From Nitrososphaerota archaeon (GTDB taxonomy: Archaea; Thermoproteota; Nitrososphaeria; Nitrososphaerales; JACPRH01), in contig JAMCPI010000015.1 in the NCBI GenBank assembly GCA_023379805.1, forward strand, positions 1 to 64,000: 64,000 bases of DNA, in the 5' to 3' direction. The notes beneath the pieces were generated by a model. It saw nothing but the letters and a program-made list of their open reading frames with translations. It had not been told where the DNA came from and searched no databases. The translations under genes and the position numbers were made by a program. Below are positions 61,594 through 64,000 of the stretch, piece after piece; position 1 is the stretch's first letter; each line of letters starts with the position of its first letter.

Positions 61594-61668
61594 GCTCCGG
61601 TGGTGTAGCCCGGTCAAGCATGCCGGCCTCTCGAGCCGACGACGCGGGTTCAAATCCCGCCCGGAGCA
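61594..61668 (+). tRNA. tRNA-Glu (CTC)
   Basis: A standard 75-nt cloverleaf without intron. Acceptor stem GCTCCGG with CCGGAGC, discriminator A at 61668, no encoded CCA. The anticodon loop CTCTCGA gives anticodon CTC (61630-61632) for glutamate. The T arm is GCGGG-TTCAAAT-CCCGC. The anticodon stem has a C61623-A61639 mismatch at its base. A TTTAAAAAA box lies about 26-34 bases upstream and a T-run follows. Confidence 0.92.
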
Positions 61669-61904
61669 CTTTTTGCATAAATGCACGAAAAATGGTAACA
61701 TGTCGTTGGATGATGTTGCTCCTAGGCCTACTGCAGCACTGGTGTGCGTGCGCTAAGAGGAAAGCCAGCATTCAAACTAAACAGATAGAAGAGTTCTAAC
61801 TAGTTCTAATCGATAGAAGCAATCCGAATCCTTGAACTCGTTCAATCGACTGACTGATTAAAGGCTTTATCGAAGAATTGTTAGAATAATGTATAGGCGA
61901 TAAA

Positions 61905-62624
61905 GTGTCTCGCCACAGCGAGTGGTATGTGCCTAAGTTCGGCCCGTTACGAGCGAGAACAATCATCGGCCTAACCTTTTGGCCCTATACTATGATGAAC
62001 CTCTCATATGTGATAATTGGGTCTATGCTGTCCACTCAGGTAGACTGGTACAGGGTGTCGCTGATTTCAGTGGTGTATTTACTGGCTTTAGGGGTGGCGG
62101 CGCACGCGCTGGACGCAAGAGCCCCTAACAAGCCTTGGGCCGCTTATCTTAGCGATAAACAACTTCTAAGTTTGGCAGCATCAGCCCTCGCACCAGCAGT
62201 CGTAATCGGCACTTACCTTGTGGCAACCGCGACCTTTCTGATAGTAATAGCGGTACTAGAAGCATTCTTCCTATTCGCATACAACACCGAGTTGTTCTCA
62301 GGACGTTTCCACAACGACTGGTGGTTCGCCTTCAGCTGGGGCTTCTTACCAACATTAGCTGGCTACTTCAACCTCTCCAGCCAAATAAGCACACTACCGT
62401 TCTTAGCAGCTGTCTTAACAAGCTTCACCGCGGTTGTGGAGGTATCAGCCTCAAGACCCTACAAGAACTACAAGAAAACGCTCCAGACATCCCCGTCATC
62501 ATCGTCGCTAACCATGCTTGAAAGATACACCGTTAAGATGCTTGAACGAATACTGAAGTTTCTAGTAGCAACTGTCTGCGGCACCGCAGCACTGTCAATA
62601 CTGGCCAGAATGATACAGCCATGA
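61905..62624 (+). CDS. Polytopic membrane protein, possibly UbiA-like
   Basis: A 239-residue protein with about seven membrane helices. Features such as YLLALGVAAHALDARAPNKPW and FAYNTELFSGRFHNDWWFAFS resemble archaeal UbiA-like prenyltransferases, but the Asp-rich motifs are not clear. The following gene encodes a DUF98 chorismate lyase and overlaps it by four bases, which supports a role in an aromatic prenylation or quinone/cofactor route. The start is GTG at 61905. Confidence 0.55.
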   Translation: MSRHSEWYVPKFGPLRARTIIGLTFWPYTMMNLSYVIIGSMLSTQVDWYRVSLISVVYLLALGVAAHALDARAPNKPWAAYLSDKQLLSLAASALAPAVVIGTYLVATATFLIVIAVLEAFFLFAYNTELFSGRFHNDWWFAFSWGFLPTLAGYFNLSSQISTLPFLAAVLTSFTAVVEVSASRPYKNYKKTLQTSPSSSSLTMLERYTVKMLERILKFLVATVCGTAALSILARMIQP

Positions 62625-63139
62625 TCTACAGAATAACGGTCAATGACTTCGGTAAATCTATGCTTGAAACCTTAGAGAAACTCGAAGCTGAATGCCGCAT
62701 TAAACTCAGCAAATACCAAAAGCTGATACTAAGCGAAGTAGCCACAGTAGAGCAAACGCTAAGCATAATCATTGGAACACCAATAACTATTGAACTGGTA
62801 AAACAGGAAGAGATACACCATCAACACCTCAATCACTCCACGACACCAATCATGCGAAGAGAAGTATGGCTAAAAGACGCTGAAGGAAAAAGACTGATAC
62901 ATGCGGTAAGCAAATACTGCCCCAGAAACCTTCCCGGAAACATAGAGGCAGACATGAGAAAGGGGCTAATTGGTATTGGAACCAGTATAGCAAAAAATGA
63001 ACTACCCACATGCCGCAAAGTAATCGAGATAGGCTATAACCAGAACTCAAACACACTGCACAGAGAGTACCGTATAATCGGTAAGCAAAACACGCTTTTT
63101 GAGATATTCGAAGAATTCAACGCAAACCTATTCAAGTAG
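62621..63139 (+). CDS. DUF98 chorismate lyase (4-hydroxybenzoate-forming)-like protein
   Basis: A 172-residue protein of the DUF98 family, whose archaeal member MJ0807 is known to make 4-hydroxybenzoate from chorismate for tetrahydromethanopterin synthesis. Matching regions are MRREVWLKDAEGKRLIHAVS, LPGNIEADMRKGLIGIG and TCRKVIEIGY. It overlaps the membrane-protein gene by four bases. So 4-hydroxybenzoate may be produced for a pterin cofactor or prenylated by the upstream protein. Confidence 0.78.
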   Translation: MIYRITVNDFGKSMLETLEKLEAECRIKLSKYQKLILSEVATVEQTLSIIIGTPITIELVKQEEIHHQHLNHSTTPIMRREVWLKDAEGKRLIHAVSKYCPRNLPGNIEADMRKGLIGIGTSIAKNELPTCRKVIEIGYNQNSNTLHREYRIIGKQNTLFEIFEEFNANLFK

Positions 63140-63485
63140 ACCAAAACCTCACACCCACCGATTTGTCACCATCACGCAGAGGCAAGAGAAACTATCAATC
63201 AAAGACAGAACATACGGAAAAATTAATAAGTAAAGACATTTGTGTAAGCAATTAAGCGTTCACAAAAATGCATCGGATTAATCATCATTACTCAAAAAAC
63301 AATGAATTCAAACGTACATCAACAAAATCACGTACAAATCAGGATATGCACACCTTTAGCCTAAAAAATCGAGAGTCGAATGAGCAGTTCACCTCAACAT
63401 CACCACTCATTATGCAAATCTCACAGAAGAGGAGCCAACCGTATGAGCAGTCCGGCTCAAGAGAAAGAGGTTGGCCATCAGGCAC
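63140..63485. other. Intergenic region, no supported gene
   Basis: AT-rich sequence. A 73-codon plus-strand frame at 63268-63489 has unnatural composition and overlaps the next gene, so it is not called. The promoter of the sensor gene presumably lies here. Confidence 0.3.
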
Positions 63486-64000
63486 ATGAAACTAGGCAAT
63501 GTTGTGAAAACGAAATTTCTGTGGGTTAGCTTTGGGTTTGCATCGCTAGCATGGATTTTTGACACCATCTTTGATTCTAGAGTACTTGAGGAAGGCACAG
63601 TTGTACAGCAATTAATTGGCCCAAGTTTCGACGAGATTTTAGTCCGCACGTTATTCACCGCAATTATCGTTTCCTTCGGGGTTTATGTCCAGTTAAACGT
63701 GACAAGACGTAAAAAAGCGGATGAGTCATTGTGGTTGTTTTCCGAGGCTGCAGACGCTGCTTACAACGGGATTCAAATCACGGATCTTAGTGGCAGGATA
63801 CTTTACTCAAACAAGGCTGTGGAAGGAATGTACGGCTTCTCCCCCGATGAATACAAAGGAATGAATGTAGCCGAAATGAACGCTGACCCCGAGTTCGCCA
63901 GCAAGGTAGTATTCCCTAGCCTTCAAAAAAATGGCCGTTGGAGGGGCGAAATTGAAGTGAAACACAAAGACGGACACACATTCCCGATATGGCTTACCGC
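63486..64000 (+). CDS. PAS-domain sensor protein, 5' part (cut by window end)
   Basis: ATG 63486 opens a frame that runs off the end of the window. Two membrane helices (FLWVSFGFASLAWIF and VRTLFTAIIVSFGVY) are followed by a short coil and a PAS domain (NGIQITDLSGRILYSNKAVE, then MYGFSPDEYKGMNV and the PAC-like GRWRGEIEVKHKDGHTFPI). This is the N-terminal part of a histidine kinase or similar signal receiver; the output domain lies outside. TTG 63471 is an alternative start. Confidence 0.85.
   Translation, partial: MKLGNVVKTKFLWVSFGFASLAWIFDTIFDSRVLEEGTVVQQLIGPSFDEILVRTLFTAIIVSFGVYVQLNVTRRKKADESLWLFSEAADAAYNGIQITDLSGRILYSNKAVEGMYGFSPDEYKGMNVAEMNADPEFASKVVFPSLQKNGRWRGEIEVKHKDGHTFPIWLT

Noticed and set aside
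63268-63489. 73-codon frame before the PAS sensor
   Set aside because: Unusual Ser/Asn/Arg-rich composition without features, and it overlaps the better-supported start at 63486.

Overview
This window looks like a chromosomal segment of a mesophilic or moderately thermophilic archaeon of the TACK (Thermoproteota) branch, most likely on the Nitrososphaeria/Aigarchaeota side. Supporting markers are an ESCRT-III/Vps4 (Cdv) division cluster with a second CdvB, Alba chromatin protein, ribosomal protein eL40, an archaeal NusA-like factor, archaeal-type AspRS and IleRS, a TrmB regulator, TATA-like boxes in front of genes, many TTG/GTG starts, and a tRNA-Val that appears to carry an intron in its D-loop. 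The lineage is an inference; no rRNA gene is present.

Layout. 1-123: tail of an IS5-like transposase. 339-5506: an exported protein, TrpB2, a U32-family protein and a LeuA/homocitrate-synthase-like enzyme. 5644-16171: a metabolic block with a benzoate-CoA-ligase-like enzyme, a corrinoid protein and a URO-D methyltransferase that both lack the usual metal ligands, a complete NMT1/TauA-type ABC importer (binding protein, ATPase, two permeases), an SDH/FRD-like iron-sulfur protein and flavoprotein, and a NarI/HdrE-like cytochrome b. 16344-17963: two tandem paralogous tetraheme cytochromes. 18255-26999: mixed genes including a degenerate EF-Tu-like protein, a PQQ beta-propeller dehydrogenase on a Thr-rich stalk, TrmB, YwbE, dCMP deaminase and a KaiC-like ATPase. 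27233-31571: tRNA-Val, a large multiheme protein, eL40, Alba and a tungsten/molybdenum AOR-family enzyme. 31907-45886: information processing and cell division (NusA-like, AspRS, CdvC-CdvB-CdvB2, GHKL ATPase, IleRS, Fap7-like kinase), interrupted by a collagen-repeat/triheme cytochrome fusion. 45911-53300: NfeD-like protein, cupredoxin, AOR plus four-cluster ferredoxin plus membrane cytochrome b operon, a frameshifted PPOX gene, OsmC and inositol-1-phosphate synthase. 53488-61327: thioredoxin-like protein, then a MoxR/DUF58/DUF4350/DUF4129-type operon and a Thr-rich surface protein. 61594-64000: tRNA-Glu, a membrane protein overlapping a DUF98 chorismate lyase, and the start of a PAS-domain sensor.

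How the genes may work together. The repeated theme is extracytoplasmic redox chemistry: four CxxCH multiheme proteins, a PQQ dehydrogenase, a blue-copper protein, a TlpA-like thioredoxin, an SDH-like complex with a membrane cytochrome b, and an exported AOR-associated ferredoxin with its own membrane cytochrome. With the aromatic-acid-type CoA ligase, corrinoid/URO-D pair and importer, this suggests a heterotroph that takes up small organic (perhaps aromatic or methoxylated) acids and passes electrons to an outside acceptor. That physiology is inferred. The most unusual items are the collagen/heme fusion, the non-canonical corrinoid and methyltransferase pair, a perfect 12-bp palindrome shared by two promoters, the D-loop tRNA intron, and a C-terminal anchor motif shared by two surface proteins.
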